A DNA stretch of 64,000 nt from positions 10,361,575-10,425,574 of the forward strand of contig CM037832.1 in the NCBI GenBank assembly GCA_021234535.1, written 5' to 3'. Every line of letters starts with the position of its first letter. Position 1 is the first letter of the stretch. Position numbers and translations under genes: made by a program. The notes below the pieces were generated by a model. The model made no database searches. It was not told the origin of the DNA and was given only the letters and a program-made list of their open reading frames with translations. This DNA comes from Stichopus chloronotus (Eukaryota > Echinodermata > Holothuroidea > Aspidochirotida > Stichopodidae). Shown piece after piece: positions 1 to 12,269 of the stretch.

Positions 1-200
1 ACCCTACCACCAGCAACCGTGCGACTACAATTGAAGTGATTAGATGGGACAATATATCATTGAATCGCAAGAGTACACCAAAAACATATACTCATCGATA
101 AAGTATTTTCTTGAAGTGCTGTTTTCTGGATAATATTCAGACAGGATTTACTTTCATTTGGCAAATGTACACTTTGTAAAATTCTAGAATACGAATTAGC

Positions 201-236
201 GTAAGTTACCGTAGGGTACCGTAAGTTACCGTAACC
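201..236. repeat. Short tandem repeat, 10-bp unit
   Basis: The unit GTAAGTTACC occurs three and a half times with one degenerate middle copy (GTAGGGTACC). The repeat is too short to be informative beyond marking local slippage. Confidence 0.75.
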
Positions 237-2613
237 AAAACCGATCACACAATTAATCTCGAGCAACAGCAGAGATGAAGTCAATTGGGCTGACTTGTCA
301 AACTAATGAGCGACCCCTTTGCCGACGGTATCCAAAACATTGGCAAGAGTTCTCATACAAAGCAATTGATGAATGTTATTTCATTATTGTGTAAACATTG
401 ACCAGACTGAGACAGCAATGACAACTTCAGCCAAACAAAAGGCTGTGTACCTCATAAGTGCTATGACGTCACGATCTAAGTAAATGACCGTGAGCCACCT
501 TTCCACTTTCACAATGTAGTCTTGAAAAGAAATGTTACAGAGGGCGTGCATCATTTCAACTCTGAAATGAAACTGCAGTAATATGACGGTTCTGCCTCTT
601 GCCCACTGAATTTTCACGAACTGATTAGTGATTCTCACAGGTGGTGTAGGTTTAATATTTCATATAGGATACATTGGTGCTCGTGCAATACAAACTGGAT
701 GCTTAGTATCTGTGTATGAATTCATTGGTCACAAATGTAGTTGTCGTGAAAAAGACATTCATAATTTCCTGTGCAAAGCATGCAGCTAGATTATGGATAT
801 ATCCGACATTGCTGAAATTTCAACTAAAGCATCCGTAATTAATCCAAACACTAACAAAAAAACGCCCAGTTTGAATTTCCTAAGAGTAGAACACACATTT
901 CAGAAATAAGGTTTTCAGTTAACTGAGAAACTTTGTGGACTAAACTTCTGAGCTGTTGAGGCAAGTTTCTGCATGAGAATCTTTACTCGATGAATAAGCT
1001 ATTCATGTTTGGTTCATTCTATGGTGTCTCTACTATGCATACGTACACACAAAGAAATACTTTCACAACGTACAGATACCATATGCCTGACACAAAAGAG
1101 ATTATTATGACCCATGATATCTAATTGGTACTGGTTGGTCGTTGCGCCATTGGTTTCATAGATATGACTGCTACGGTCGTGGAACAGAGTGTGAGGACCA
1201 ATCAATTCATCGTTTATAAAAGAAGGTTATGACTTGGCCAATAATATCGATGCTTCTATTAAGGACATCTGTGTGATGATCTGACATCGTATACAAATAT
1301 CCTTTTGAATATAGGCTACTGTACAAAAAGTAACAATACTGTCTATACTAACATCCAGTGCCACCGTCACAATACAAGAACATTGACGCTGAGGATGAGC
1401 ATGTATCTAGCAGATTCTTAATGCCAGAAAATGGCCTACACTAAGGCAGTTTTTTATGTTAAAGGTAGTGCATTCAACCTTATCCTACGCAACGGATACT
1501 ATTAGTCTTGCTCACGTTAGTGTCCCTCTGACCGCGTTAAAAGGACTTTATATATAGGTCAAATACATACATATTGCCCCTTTCACCACACGATTACAGC
1601 TGCTTTGCCGAGTTATCATTCATTGCACTCAATGTTATATATCAGGTTAGACGATTCAGCCAACGAATATGAAAGACTGATGATAAAATCAGCACATCGG
1701 ATCGAATACTAAGAACGCCGTCCGACATGATGACTTTTTCTTCAGTCTTGCATTACTTCGAACCGTCTACCAGGCATCCAATGAAGAGAAAATGTCAACG
1801 AAAAACAGAGTAGTTCCCATGGAAATTCCCTCCTAGTCTATTATGAGTGAGGTACTTTCATTCAATGGTACGTCATTTCTTCTGATAACATTCACTGACG
1901 TCACGATTTTCTGACATTTTTCTGCTAACACTGCGTTAAGGGTTAAAGAAACACATGATCAGTCTTGACATTGTAAGTGATACAAAGTGGCTACATTTAA
2001 ATTTCCTAAAAGTCACCAAATGTTATTGAACTCTAACATTTTGAAAGTGGGAATATGGGGCGGTGTTGCGCACCCTTCGTATGTTTCCATTTTCATAAGT
2101 CTTAACAGTTCTTTCGAGTAAAATGATTGACAAAAAAAAGTAAATAAATAAATAAAGACATGGTGACCACGGAAAATTAGTCATGTGATCCGCCTCCTAC
2201 CATCGCAGTATATCAATATTACAGGAAACAGACGACATATGCAGGAAATATTACTGCAATCATGGAAACTCTTGGGAAAAAAAGGAAAGAAAATTATGTT
2301 CTCCTCTTTTCTGTTTTCTTTTCTCTTTTTTTTTTTTTTTTTTTTGGCAAAAAGTTTCAGGTTCCAGGTTGAGAGCTATCATAGATACGACACCTCGGAC
2401 TTCATTAATTGTGATTAATCTGGAAAGGATTATACTCGTCGATTGGTTGGACTATTTGGACTATTCTACATTATGGTATCGCGTCTTCATTGAAATCTCG
2501 TCCAGTTGCGGTAACATTAAAATTATGAACATTCGACACAGTTTGCGGCGTGACTTCAAAGCGAAAACTTTGTGGCGTGACGACTCTGATCTCAGTCCAA
2601 GTTAGTTATATCA

Positions 2614-2644
2614 TGACGTCACGTAATTTGAGACGGTGACGTCA
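2614..2644. promoter_or_regulatory. Pair of TGACGTCA palindromes (CRE-like)
   Basis: Two exact TGACGTCA sites lie 23 bp apart (2614-2621 and 2637-2644). This octamer is the full consensus site of CREB/ATF bZIP dimers. Two more lie upstream at 464-471 and 1896-1903, both followed by CGAT. No promoter, TATA box or transcript is visible next to them, so a regulatory role is an inference. They could equally be remnants of a dispersed repeat. Confidence 0.4.
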
Positions 2645-4319
2645 CATTCGTGGTCAGACGTTCTCTTAGTCTCATATTGCTGATCAGACAAAACACTCTT
2701 TTTTTTTTTTTAATGTCACTTCCTGGTTTCGGAGAACTTTATTGTCTTTACACCGGCCAGACAGCGAGATTAACTTGAAAGGTTATAGATCATCTTGTTT
2801 CTTGCTTACCCTGCACACGTTCAAACATCTTTCGCAGTGTACAACAGTATATGTCTAAATCAGCTTCATATTTACATGAACCACTGTTCGAATCCGAACG
2901 ATGTACCATTCGTTTCTTGAAAACATTGTGTGTTGGATGTTTGAATTCAAATATGTCTGTGAGGAGACTCAGGTCGGTCGTACTGGTTCGTTCGAAACAA
3001 ATTGGCTAGTTCCTTTGGTGGCAAATCCACGTTCCTTCTAAAGCTTATTGCACTTACAACAATATAAATTGTAAAATGTTAAGTAACAGAAAATAAGATG
3101 AAGAAACACAAAAGGAATACAGAAATGTTATGGCAATTAGTTTCCAGACAATTTCTGTAATTCTTATTTACTTCTTTGTTTTACTATCTGTAAATTTACA
3201 GACATTTTTTTTTACAGTGTGGCAATGGTATGCGGTTGTCAATAATTTCTCCCGGTTATTATTCACAAACATAGCCTTGCAAAAGTTAAGCAGGGAGCAA
3301 GTAAATAAAGACAAGTACACTGTTAACATTATGATAGAATTTCCATCTCAAAGAGCAAATAAGGCAGCTCTGTTCGTGTGGGTAAGTGCTTCGTAGGCAT
3401 AGGTTATCCCGTTTTCAATAATCTACACCAAAACCTTTTGCACCGCCTCCTTACGGTTATCTCAAATAACATAAAATTTGCAGGATATGCTAAAAAGGAA
3501 ATGCACTTATATTCTAAAATGTCTAATACTATGAATAAACGAATTGACTATACATACTTTAAATGCGGTTTAGATATATTCCAGAACTGGCGATTTCAAA
3601 TGTCACCATTCTGCCATTGACCATCAGGTTATTGGTTCTGTTTGTTTTCCTGTTTATTTCTTCTTTCTTGCACTCAGAGTATCTTTCGTACAATAACATT
3701 CACACACGCAGATGTTCCTTAGATGGCTCTTTCCTTCTGCTCGCGGCTCACAGTGTGGTTGCCTCGTAGTACTTACGGGGCTATCGTGACGGAGCTCTGT
3801 TATTTAGTTTGATAGGCTGCCAGGCTAGCCACAGGTGTTGGCCATGACTGTCAACGGTTGTCTGTGTATTTAGCCGTTGGGCTATACAAGTTCGTATCCA
3901 GTCTACTAGGGATAAGTCATGTCCTACTTTATTCGATAATAAGTCTGTACTCCTATAGCATATATAACTGTGAAAAAAAAAACGCTGATGAAGATGTTGT
4001 CCGATGTATTTCACTGAGTGTTTCTATCTTTCTTTTTCATCGATTTTAAACCCTAAAATGTATGAAAGTCAAATGTATAAACATCATTTCAATCGTTTTT
4101 TTTTTCACATTACAGGTTGAGGCTAAGACGAAATGACTATAGAATCACTTCCGGTAAATTTTCACCAAGCAGTGGGAAGCCCAATCACACAAAGGTTATG
4201 GCCAATATAAAGGTCAAAGATCATCCCAGTTCCCTACCATGATTAATGTATCCATAGCCATCCTTTCACCGGAATTATCATGCGATTAAAGTTAATGTAA
4301 ACAATTCTCTTATCCCGCG

Positions 4320-4333
4320 CCCCCCCCCCCCCC
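4320..4333. repeat. C14 homopolymer tract
   Basis: This is a pure run of 14 C. It is one of 18 C or G runs of at least 10 nt in this window. Confidence 0.95.
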
Positions 4334-4972
4334 TTCGATTTATTTCCGCGGTAAGGGTTTCTTGTCACAAGAGAAAAAAATATGGAAAGATGGATGTTAC
4401 GTTTAACGTCGTCATATATACCTTTAAAATAAATCGATGGAAGAAGTTTTACCCTATTAAATATCTCCAGTACTTTGGTATAGGGTGATTCATGAGCGAG
4501 GATTCATCATGCTTGGTAACGGTTCACCTCGCGTCACTGTCCAGGTTTTAAATCGCGTTGTACCTGTGATTTATTCGTCGAAGGTGGCGGGAACAGCCCC
4601 GCAATCGTTTGTTAGGACCGCGAGACTGGCGCTTATAAACAGAATCGCGCTGGTAGATGGGGTGAAAATCCATGGTCTGCGGACAGGAGAGAAGACTAAC
4701 CAAGCCGGACGATTTTCTTGTCATACGTGATCATGCTGGTGTACAGAATGCGCCATAAGAGTTGAAAAACGTTCCATTTGTGAAATAGTTTATAACGACC
4801 TATTACATTTATCATGTTCTTCTTCAACGATAAACATAACTTGCGCTTTACAGAGAACTGTTGACAATCCGCGTTCCAAACACTCGAGTAACAATTTAAG
4901 GCGGGAATGGTTTGTGTCAAGAGCTGAAACCGTCTGCTCCGCCGAAGGTACCTAATTCGGAACCAGCCTAGG

Positions 4973-5313
4973 TTAAAGGGAAGTAGGGCGTTTACAATGC
5001 ACCAACATGGCATACAAAGAAAATAGCTTTGACTCATTTATTAAACCATTCAGGCTCATTGATAAACATCTAAAAAAAAAAAATCTTAATCTCCTCAAAA
5101 CATGATGCATACGATGAGTTAAGGAATATGCACAATTTCTAATTTTAACAATGTGAGTGAAAGAATGTATTCTTGAGCAACTGAATTTATATCTGTACTG
5201 AAGAAACTTATTTCTTGAAAAGAACGACACTGTCCTTCATTTTTTGAATAATGTATCATAATGGTATTAAAACTATACTGTTGTCTGTAAGACAAATGCC
5301 TTATTTCCCTTTG
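4973..5313 (+). mobile_element. TTAA-flanked MITE, family A, copy 1
   Basis: The left end starts TTAAAGGGAAGTAGGG and the right end, read on the other strand, gives AAAGGGAAATAAGGC, so the two termini are inverted repeats. The interior (a stretch with cttgagcaactga, then acttatttcttgaaaag) matches the copy at 10790-11142 on the opposite strand and the copy near 57.6 kb on the same strand. There is no open frame of note, so it is non-autonomous. The left boundary has TTAA; the right one has decayed to TTGG. TTAA target duplication would suggest the piggyBac superfamily, but a TA duplication cannot be excluded. Confidence 0.7.
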
Positions 5314-7039
5314 GCAACTTGTTGCCTTTTCCTTGAAAACTAAATGAATGTTTGAAATGATGGCTACTTTCCAAGGAACGCGAACTAGTCGTGGAGTTGT
5401 AAATCTCAGTACAGTTGCAACTTGTCATGAATAATTAACAATAAATGACTATAGCATTCTTCCCAGATGAGCCATTATACCTACATTGTTCAACATTCAC
5501 TATCCTGCCATTAGTAATTCTACTTAGAAAAAAAAATGTGAACTCTCCCTCAGACTCAGAGACCAGTTAAACGAACGAACAGTTTCCATTTATGACTATG
5601 ACGTCAAAGCGTGTTTGTCATTGAAATACCTCATCATCACTTTAAATAATAAATAATGTATCAGTGTATGGAAAATTCACAATTTGCAACAAAAGTTGCA
5701 GACGATCTCCGACAACTCTCCTGCTGAGTCATATGCGTATAATGCCTATAATTATGACCAGTTCAGCGAAAATGTTGGACTATCACGTTCAATAGTCAGT
5801 TATGGTCTAACTCTAAATACTTGTCGTAATTAACTCTTTGCTGCCTACAAGTTTAGGGAACTCTGGGAATATATTTATGAAAATGAAACAGAAGTGTTTA
5901 AGAAACGTCTTCTCAACTTAGTTACATTCAGAAATATTGCTTTTCATTCCGAGTGCACACTTTTGAAATTCAGGGAAGTTTGCTGCCATTTTGCCTTAGT
6001 TGAATGTAAACCAACTTGAGTAAGTTGAATTATGATGTCGCATAACCACAGATAGCAGGAATTTAAATGTATTTCTTTGTATTCGTTACCTATAATTTCC
6101 TTCAATCTGCGCACACTTGTGCAAATTGTGTGTTGAACTACTGAGGTGTATTATGCAACAATCAAATCATTAATACTCTGATTTAGATGTTTGCATAACT
6201 GTTAAAAATATATTAACAATGAAATACAAAGGAAAACAAAAGCTTTTCGATCACACACATGTGGTCAGATTATGTCATCACAATCTCAAAATGGCAGCTT
6301 TTCTTGATTAATTTTTTATGAACATTCAAATTTCCAATATCTTGGAAAGTGAACAACATATTTAAATGAAATTGGTTGATGGTGTTCCCATATACTCTCA
6401 CCTAAGGTGGTCAAAAGTCCTGACTTTCCTTCGCCTTCAGAGCTCTTTAGTAGCTCTTCCGACTGCACGGATTGCTGGATGTCACAATTTGTACTCACAA
6501 CCGCCTTACCGGGTTAGTTAGTCGTGCGGATACAGACTTTGCATCTATACTTTTACACTTTCCTCTTAGAAATCTAGTGTGGGCATATCTCCTTCACAGA
6601 TTTGTTATAAAAATTGATCTGCCAATGACAAATTTTGAAACAAAGTGTCCCAGGGGCGAGAATGAACTTATTTTCTTTTTCTGTTATTTTCTTTTATTTT
6701 TTTAAGTTGAAATCCCGACATATAATATTCATGAGTACCGGTATGTGTTTTATGCATCTATCTTGTTCCGTCAAAGGTCATCAATGTTTACCTTAACTCT
6801 GCAGATAAACACTTATGACCTTTAAACAACAAATTCCTTCTACAAAGCTAGGAAGAGGCATAAAGAATATTCTCCTGGCTATTATCTTATTTTTTCTGTC
6901 TTTCGGGGCACTTTCGGACTGAATGTATCCCTGGCATAATATTTTGTACCATAAATCTATTAAGGAGATATGCTCATACCCTCCCGTTTTGAGGGAAGAA
7001 AGATCAAATAGTTGTGTAAAATCTATGTCGCAGCTACCT

Positions 7040-7054
7040 CCCCCCCCCCCCCCC
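7040..7054. repeat. C15 homopolymer tract
   Basis: A pure C run of 15 nt. It lies inside a spurious minus-strand open frame, where it reads as polyglycine. Confidence 0.95.
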
Positions 7055-8063
7055 TTAACAAAATCCTCAGTTTGACATGAATACAGTATAAACAAAACAC
7101 AAACCAGGAGTAAATGATCTGAAAAGCTTCTAATTCCCTTTAGTGAGATCAATTCCTGTTCTCGACCTTTACTAAGATTTAGTAACAGTGTCGCCCTCAA
7201 AAATGAGTCTTTTCAGGGTCTTAAACTTTCACTTGTGCATTACGTAATAGTAATAATATCATTATGGAGCGAAAACGATTTGGGTGAAGATTTTCGCAAA
7301 TTGAGACAAAAGTTCCAAGAAGGTGAACCGAACATGGAGGATAAATAGGTCCAAAATAATGTATTAGCTAATTGTGGAATTGCTGAATATGACCATCGAC
7401 AGAAAATTAGAAAACTTTAAAACTGACTTTCGGTGGGTCGTTTGATTTATTCATGTTATGGTCTCTTCGTTGGCAAATAGCTCCTTTGAAGGTGCACGAC
7501 ACCACTAAGTGAGGGAGATTTTTTTTCTTAGAAACGTTTATGTCCTTTTGGAGCACTTGCGAATGTATTATGAAGTCACCAGTTATGTAAACAAGATATT
7601 TTATGGTCCTTAGCTGCTTAGATTTTCCAACACCATTGGGCCAGGAGTTGCCAGTCAGCGCTGGCAACGATTGGGTCTTCTCCTGCAATGGTTGACTCAC
7701 TAAGTTATGTGCTCCACAGCATAGGCTGGTCGAGGTGTGCAGCAATATGTGCGCACAGGGAACGCTATATTTGAGAGGCCCCTCAAAATATGTCCATACA
7801 TCTGCATTTATGGCTTCAGTGCACTTTTGAATGTGAACAAAGTTGGTGCAAATTAATACACGAAGAACAAAGGCCTTCGACTCGCCATTGTATTAATCTC
7901 AAAAGTTTGGAACTCGTAAAACTTCAACAACTTACATGATGGTTTCAGTATTTAAAAGGTCTTTCAAAAAGTATTGTGGAGGACATCGAAAGCTTGGGGA
8001 TTTCAAAGTCACAGATCTCAGCTGTCAACGTAGATCCAAGATGGGCATGTTCGAGGGAATTAA

Positions 8064-8098
8064 AACACACACACAAACACACCCACACACAAACACAT
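8064..8098. repeat. (AC)n microsatellite, interrupted
   Basis: About 35 bp of AC dinucleotides with interruptions (aaac, accc). Confidence 0.9.
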
Positions 8099-8541
8099 AA
8101 AAACCAATGGAAGTACACTGAAATTAAATTGTACATTACAATTATACCGACTTTATAGATTTTAGCGTTATATGCGTTCCATAGGAGACATTACGTGGGA
8201 CTACTTTTCAAACATGAATATACCATACTAGGCTAACTGAAAAGATATTATAGTAACACAGTGCTCCTTTTTTTTTACTCATCGTACTTATTGGACTATG
8301 ATGACGTTCACAGCAAATACTACTTTTCTTGTGTTACCTTAGTGATTTTAATGACTGCATTATTTTTGACAAGTAATGTCACTTGTTGCTATAGGAAACA
8401 AAGGTGTGACCACTTATGGATCAAATTGAACATATGTGCTAGCAAAATTTTCAGGAAAAGAAAAGTACTCATTTGGAAAACAATATTCCCCTCAAATAGT
8501 TGACACAGGGATGAAGCATAGGCTACCGTACTCTAATATGC

Positions 8542-8554
8542 GGGGGGGGGGGGG
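8542..8554. repeat. G13 homopolymer tract
   Basis: A pure run of 13 G. On the + strand it could contribute to G-quadruplex formation. Confidence 0.95.
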
Positions 8555-9320
8555 TCTTGGCTTACTTTAGTGCCATGTCCCACCCCACCCATCGTTTCGT
8601 TTTGAAATAATGGGTCCTATGGGAAAATGATACCGCAGTAAACTTTTACTAAGATAAAAAAAAGAAAAAAAAAATGAAATCAAAGAAAACGGTTTAATTT
8701 AAGACCATAATGAGTACCAGAATGTGAGACCTCGTTGCAAGGATACGATGGGTACTTAATTCACGGCAGTATTCAGTTCTAACAGGTATCGCGAACTACG
8801 GATACGGCGGCAAGAAAGGTAATTCGATAACCTTGACGCGAAATGGAATAAAATTGAAGTAACAGCCTTCAAGTTGAAGGAACACCCGCACTCGACTGGC
8901 TCTTTTATGACCAAAATGTGTGCCATTCAACGACGTATCGAAACGATATACGCCGCATTCTTGAAGGAAAAGGTCAGGTATGGCTTCTCTTAACCGGGCT
9001 GCGCCAAATTCCTTTTTGTTACGCAGACCCGTTCATATTTAATCTTTTCACGAAAATTCAATTGTTGTCGAGAACGTGTCTGGCGGCCATGTGTGTGTGA
9101 ATGGAGCTGACACAATCAACTTCAGAGAGGATTTAAAAACTAATAAAAAGCGTTAAAAGGAAAAAAAAAAATTTTTAATACTCATACGATTGTAAACAAC
9201 CCACAATAGATGCACGTTTCTTATACAACGCCTCCACAGTACCACCGTTATAGCTAGTCAGTGGTACCCACACTCTCTTGCAGGGGTGTAATTGTTCCCC
9301 TTGCCCAATACTTAACCCCA

Positions 9321-9393
9321 AACTACTATACAGACCACCACCCCCACTATACAGACCACCACTCCCCCCACTATACAGACCGTCCCTCCCCCA
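9321..9393. repeat. Minisatellite, about 22-25 bp unit, 3 copies
   Basis: The core CACTATACAGACC recurs three times, separated by C-rich spacers of varying length (ccacccc, ccactcccc, gtccctccc). The C-rich spacer variation suggests slippage. Confidence 0.8.
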
Positions 9394-9734
9394 ACAATAT
9401 AAAAGAAGTGTCTATTCGCCCAAACTTGTTCCTACGAATTTAATGTAATTATTTGCACGAAGAAAATTTTCTTCTATTCCTGCTTATTGTTAAATTATAA
9501 AAGGGGCTCACTGAGTTCATATCGATATATACGTTTGTGGTAATTTTGATGAGGGGTCAAAGGGTTGAAGTCGAGGGGGCAAGCAGTAATGACACAATCT
9601 AAGCGGAGCGCCACCATCGGTTGGCGTGTAGCGACAGAGAAAATCTTTGGATAAAAATGCCTCTCAGATTGCAGGAAATGGCACCTTGGCAACCTTATCC
9701 CCTATCGTTAATTCAGTGAAAAGCGGCCATTTGG

Positions 9735-9950
9735 AGTGATGACCCTTATGTTCAATGATTCGGAAAAATGACCCTTCAGAATAAGGACCAGTTTCTGAAT
9801 AGCGATCCTTCGGAATAACAAACCTTATATTCGAATCGAAGTATCGATCCTTCGGAATAATGACCCCTTCAGATGAATTGCCCTTCGGAATAACGACCCA
9901 AGTTATTTAAACTTCGGAATAACGACCCTCCGGAATACCGGACCGAAATC
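9735..9950. repeat. Degenerate tandem repeat around CTTCGGAATAAYGACC
   Basis: The core CTTCGGAATAACGACC or close variants (ttcagaataaggacc, ttcggaataatgacc, tccggaataccggacc) recurs about eight times with uneven spacing. Several copies keep the CGG-AATAA segment intact. It reads as an old, diverged short-unit satellite. Copy number and unit length are estimated by eye. Confidence 0.65.
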
Positions 9951-10789
9951 GAATTGACAGACGCACGTTGTCTCAACTAACTCATGGTTGCTTGTCTTAA
10001 TCACTCTGTACTTGATAAATCATTTCGGAGAAGCCATGAATGTTATTTTGAAATCACATTCATGTTAAACAATTATATGGCTGCTAAAACCTGAAAAACT
10101 TCCAAGAAAGTGGGCCTATATTTTCTAGCCAAAGCCAAACGAAATATTAGTCTACAGCAATAATGACAGATGCATGCAGACTTCAGTCCGACACGTTTTC
10201 GTGCAAAAATGAAATACACGTTTCCAGTCCCAAAATAACGATACACGTTTTCATTCCGTCAGGAGAAAAGAAATATATATACTTGGGTACTTACTTTCTA
10301 CATATGAAAATATTTCATGCACTATCACACACTCACACTATCAAAATAGGCCTATATCGATTGCATAAAGATATGATTAGTACAAGCAACCGAGTAAGCA
10401 ATCCTATGTTTATCATCGGGCTGAAAACGATGTCAATATTATTTTTCGACCGGAAACCTTTTATTATGTTCGAACTGGAAACTTTTTCTTTATCTTACTT
10501 TTTTGTTTGGAACAAATTTTTGAGCCTTTTGATGCGGTATTACGGTAAATGGTGGCTTCAATGACAGGATGGAGATACAATTTCAAACCTTTAAAATACT
10601 GATTTGGTCATATTCACAATGTATATCCCAAGAGCTCACTGAACGTAGTAAAACAACAGGTCCGGGATCTCAACACATTATAACAGAAAGATCTATAGAG
10701 TGAAACCACTGAACCAATGTGTTAAAAAATGTGTGTAAAAGGGGGTGGGGACTGGGGTTGTAGCGCCCTCTGTTCTCTACAGCGATATG

Positions 10790-11142
10790 TTAAAGGGAAA
10801 TAGGGCGTTTGTTTTAGAGACGATATCCATACTTTTGAAACCAATCTTTGTGGACAAAGAATGATAGATTGTTCAAAATAAGGAAGGACAGTAGCCTTCT
10901 CTTCAAGAAATAAGCTCCTTACAGAGAGAACTTCAGCGATTTGTTGCTCGACACTAATTTGTTCACCCAAACTTTTCAAAATTCAAATGATGCATCTTCC
11001 ATTACTCATCACATGCATAATGTATTGAAGAGATGAAACTTTGGTAGATGTTTATTACTGAGACTGAATGGTTTAACAATGATTACAGCCATTTTCTTTT
11101 GTATGTCATGTTGTGTACTCTAAACGCCCTATTTCCCTTTAA
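10790..11142 (-). mobile_element. TTAA-flanked MITE, family A, best-preserved copy
   Basis: Both ends begin TTAAAGGGAAATAGGG and continue with GCGTT, giving a perfect terminal inverted repeat of about 21 bp. The full span is about 353 bp, with TTAA at each boundary (10790-10793 and 11139-11142). The interior has no coding capacity. It is in the opposite orientation to the copies at 4973 and about 57585, and in the same orientation as the fragment at 63198. It is non-autonomous and would need a transposase from elsewhere. The superfamily is undecided: TTAA points to piggyBac, while TA target sites would mean Tc1/mariner. Confidence 0.8.
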
Positions 11143-11261
11143 AGGCAATTGTCTCAATAAGTAATGAATGATGTCGACTGACGATGCTTTAGGGTAGGCT
11201 GTCTACAAAGGATAGTTTATAAGGAAGTGTTGTACATTTATGAAACCAAATAAAAGAACAA

Positions 11262-11618
11262 ATAAACAAAAAACCTGTCAAATTTTCTTCATGAACTAAT
11301 CACAAATGGTCACACTAAAAGGATCCTCGTGTGTTACATACAAATGAGCGTTAATCAGTGAGTAATTGTTCATTCACTTTGGTGTTTGAAATTTCGTGAC
11401 CAGACGCTTTTTTCACATCACTGGTACAGGCAGTGCAAACCAGGGTCAAAAATTAAAATAACGTTTTGATATTTTTTATGACTAATGGATGTGAAACCTG
11501 ATTAATTATGCTTTTATGCTAATTATGATTAATTAGTAGAAACATTTGCCGTGGGGTTTGTTCCTCCAAAATCCTCACGAATTTAACAATATCAACTCAA
11601 TGTGCAGCTTTTCATTTA
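11262..11618 (-). mobile_element. MITE family B, degenerate copy
   Basis: The interior matches the intact family B element at 49843-50217 in the same order: a segment with cactaaaaggatcct, then gagtgagtaa, then tttgtgaccagac-type sequence, then ggatgtgaaacctgatta, then atatcaactcaatg. The termini are more decayed than in the other copy, and only the right-hand caactcaatg portion of the inverted repeat is clear. Boundaries are approximate, and strand is nominal for an element without genes. Confidence 0.6.
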
Positions 11619-11709
11619 TAAATTTGCCACACTTTTTGGCTTTGAATGTTACATAATACGATAATATTTCTGTGACTACCGTGATAAATATGCATAGGTA
11701 CGATATTGC

Positions 11710-11715
11710 TTTATT
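11710..11715 (-). promoter_or_regulatory. Candidate polyadenylation signal AATAAA
   Basis: On the minus strand an AATAAA lies about 250 nt downstream of the stop codon of the candidate terminal exon at 11964-12269. The position suits a 3' UTR, but AATAAA is common in AT-rich DNA, so it supports the exon model only weakly. Confidence 0.25.
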
Positions 11716-11963
11716 CTTTCTGTTATATTCCCTCTCTCCATCTCGTGGTATCTCACCGTTAAGGAATGAACAGTTTAATCAAACGACTTGTAACAAGTCT
11801 ACTCAGCTTTCAGACCGTGAACATAGATTTTGATTAGCATGTGTAAGCAAACGACTCACACCGTCAGTCCAGGGAAAATGTCAAGGACCTCTTAAATCGC
11901 CCAGAATCTGTTCTTCAGATCTCAATAGCCTTCCTTAACGTTCTTGATAACCGATCAGGATAT

Positions 11964-12269
11964 TTAGTGATAAATCTTTTTCCTCCTTTGAGAATGGTCA
12001 ACTATCATTTCATCTAGCTTTCTTTCTTGGTTAAACGTGTCTCCCTGGCTATACTGGTAAACAGGTTCTATTTCACCGTAGCAAAACCCTCCCTCGGGCT
12101 CCTTGCTCCCCGACTTGAATAGTTTCTTCAGAAGCAACTGGAGAGAATCCGACAAAGAAGGAAAGGTTCGAGTTTCTTTAACTTCTCCGGTGTTCATAAT
12201 CAAAAAACATTCCTTCACTCGGTGGAAACACGAGCTAGCCTCGGCCAGCACACCGACAGAAAATCCTTT
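11964..12269 (-). CDS. Candidate 3'-terminal exon of an unrecognised protein
   Basis: This frame is part of a minus-strand open stretch of 206 codons (12581 down to 11964). With about 6-7% stop codons expected per triplet at this base composition, a frame that long should occur far less than once in the window; it is the only clear length outlier. The first ~84 residues look like translated non-coding AT-rich sequence. From about residue 105 the composition becomes protein-like: charged and mixed, with GFSVGVLAEASSCF, a basic LLLKKLFK segment, an acidic GEIEPVY segment and a basic tail RRKK before the stop. A good splice acceptor (pyrimidine-rich, ending CCTACAG) falls at 12271-12270 in phase 0. 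A second possible acceptor (GTCCAG), also in phase 0, would start the exon at 12329. I recognise no domain. It could be a real last exon, a pseudogene or chance. Confidence 0.35.
   Translation of the reverse strand, partial: KGFSVGVLAEASSCFHRVKECFLIMNTGEVKETRTFPSLSDSLQLLLKKLFKSGSKEPEGGFCYGEIEPVYQYSQGDTFNQERKLDEMIVDHSQRRKKIYH

Larger units (their letters stand above)
1..4960. other. Non-coding stretch, no gene recognised
   Basis: Six-frame reading shows only short open frames of the size expected by chance, with no recognisable domain. The stretch contains a small 10-bp tandem repeat near 201, a long T tract near 2328-2345, a C14 tract at 4320-4333 and four TGACGTCA palindromes (464, 1896, 2614, 2637). 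A CpG-richer patch lies at about 4550-4700. It may be intergenic or intronic; nothing in the sequence decides between these. Confidence 0.6.
5320..10780. other. Non-coding stretch, no gene recognised
   Basis: Only chance-length open frames are present. The 135-codon minus-strand frame at 6793-7200 runs through a C15 tract, which reads as polyglycine, and is not credible as a gene. The stretch contains an AC microsatellite, C15 and G13 tracts, and two minisatellite-like arrays at 9.3 and 9.7 kb that are annotated separately. Confidence 0.6.

Noticed and set aside
2885..2900. tRNA B-box-like word GTTCGAATCC
   Set aside because: No A box or cloverleaf can be drawn upstream.
6793..7200. 135-codon minus-strand open frame
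   Set aside because: About one frame this long is expected by chance; it runs through a C15 tract giving polyglycine and shows no domain.
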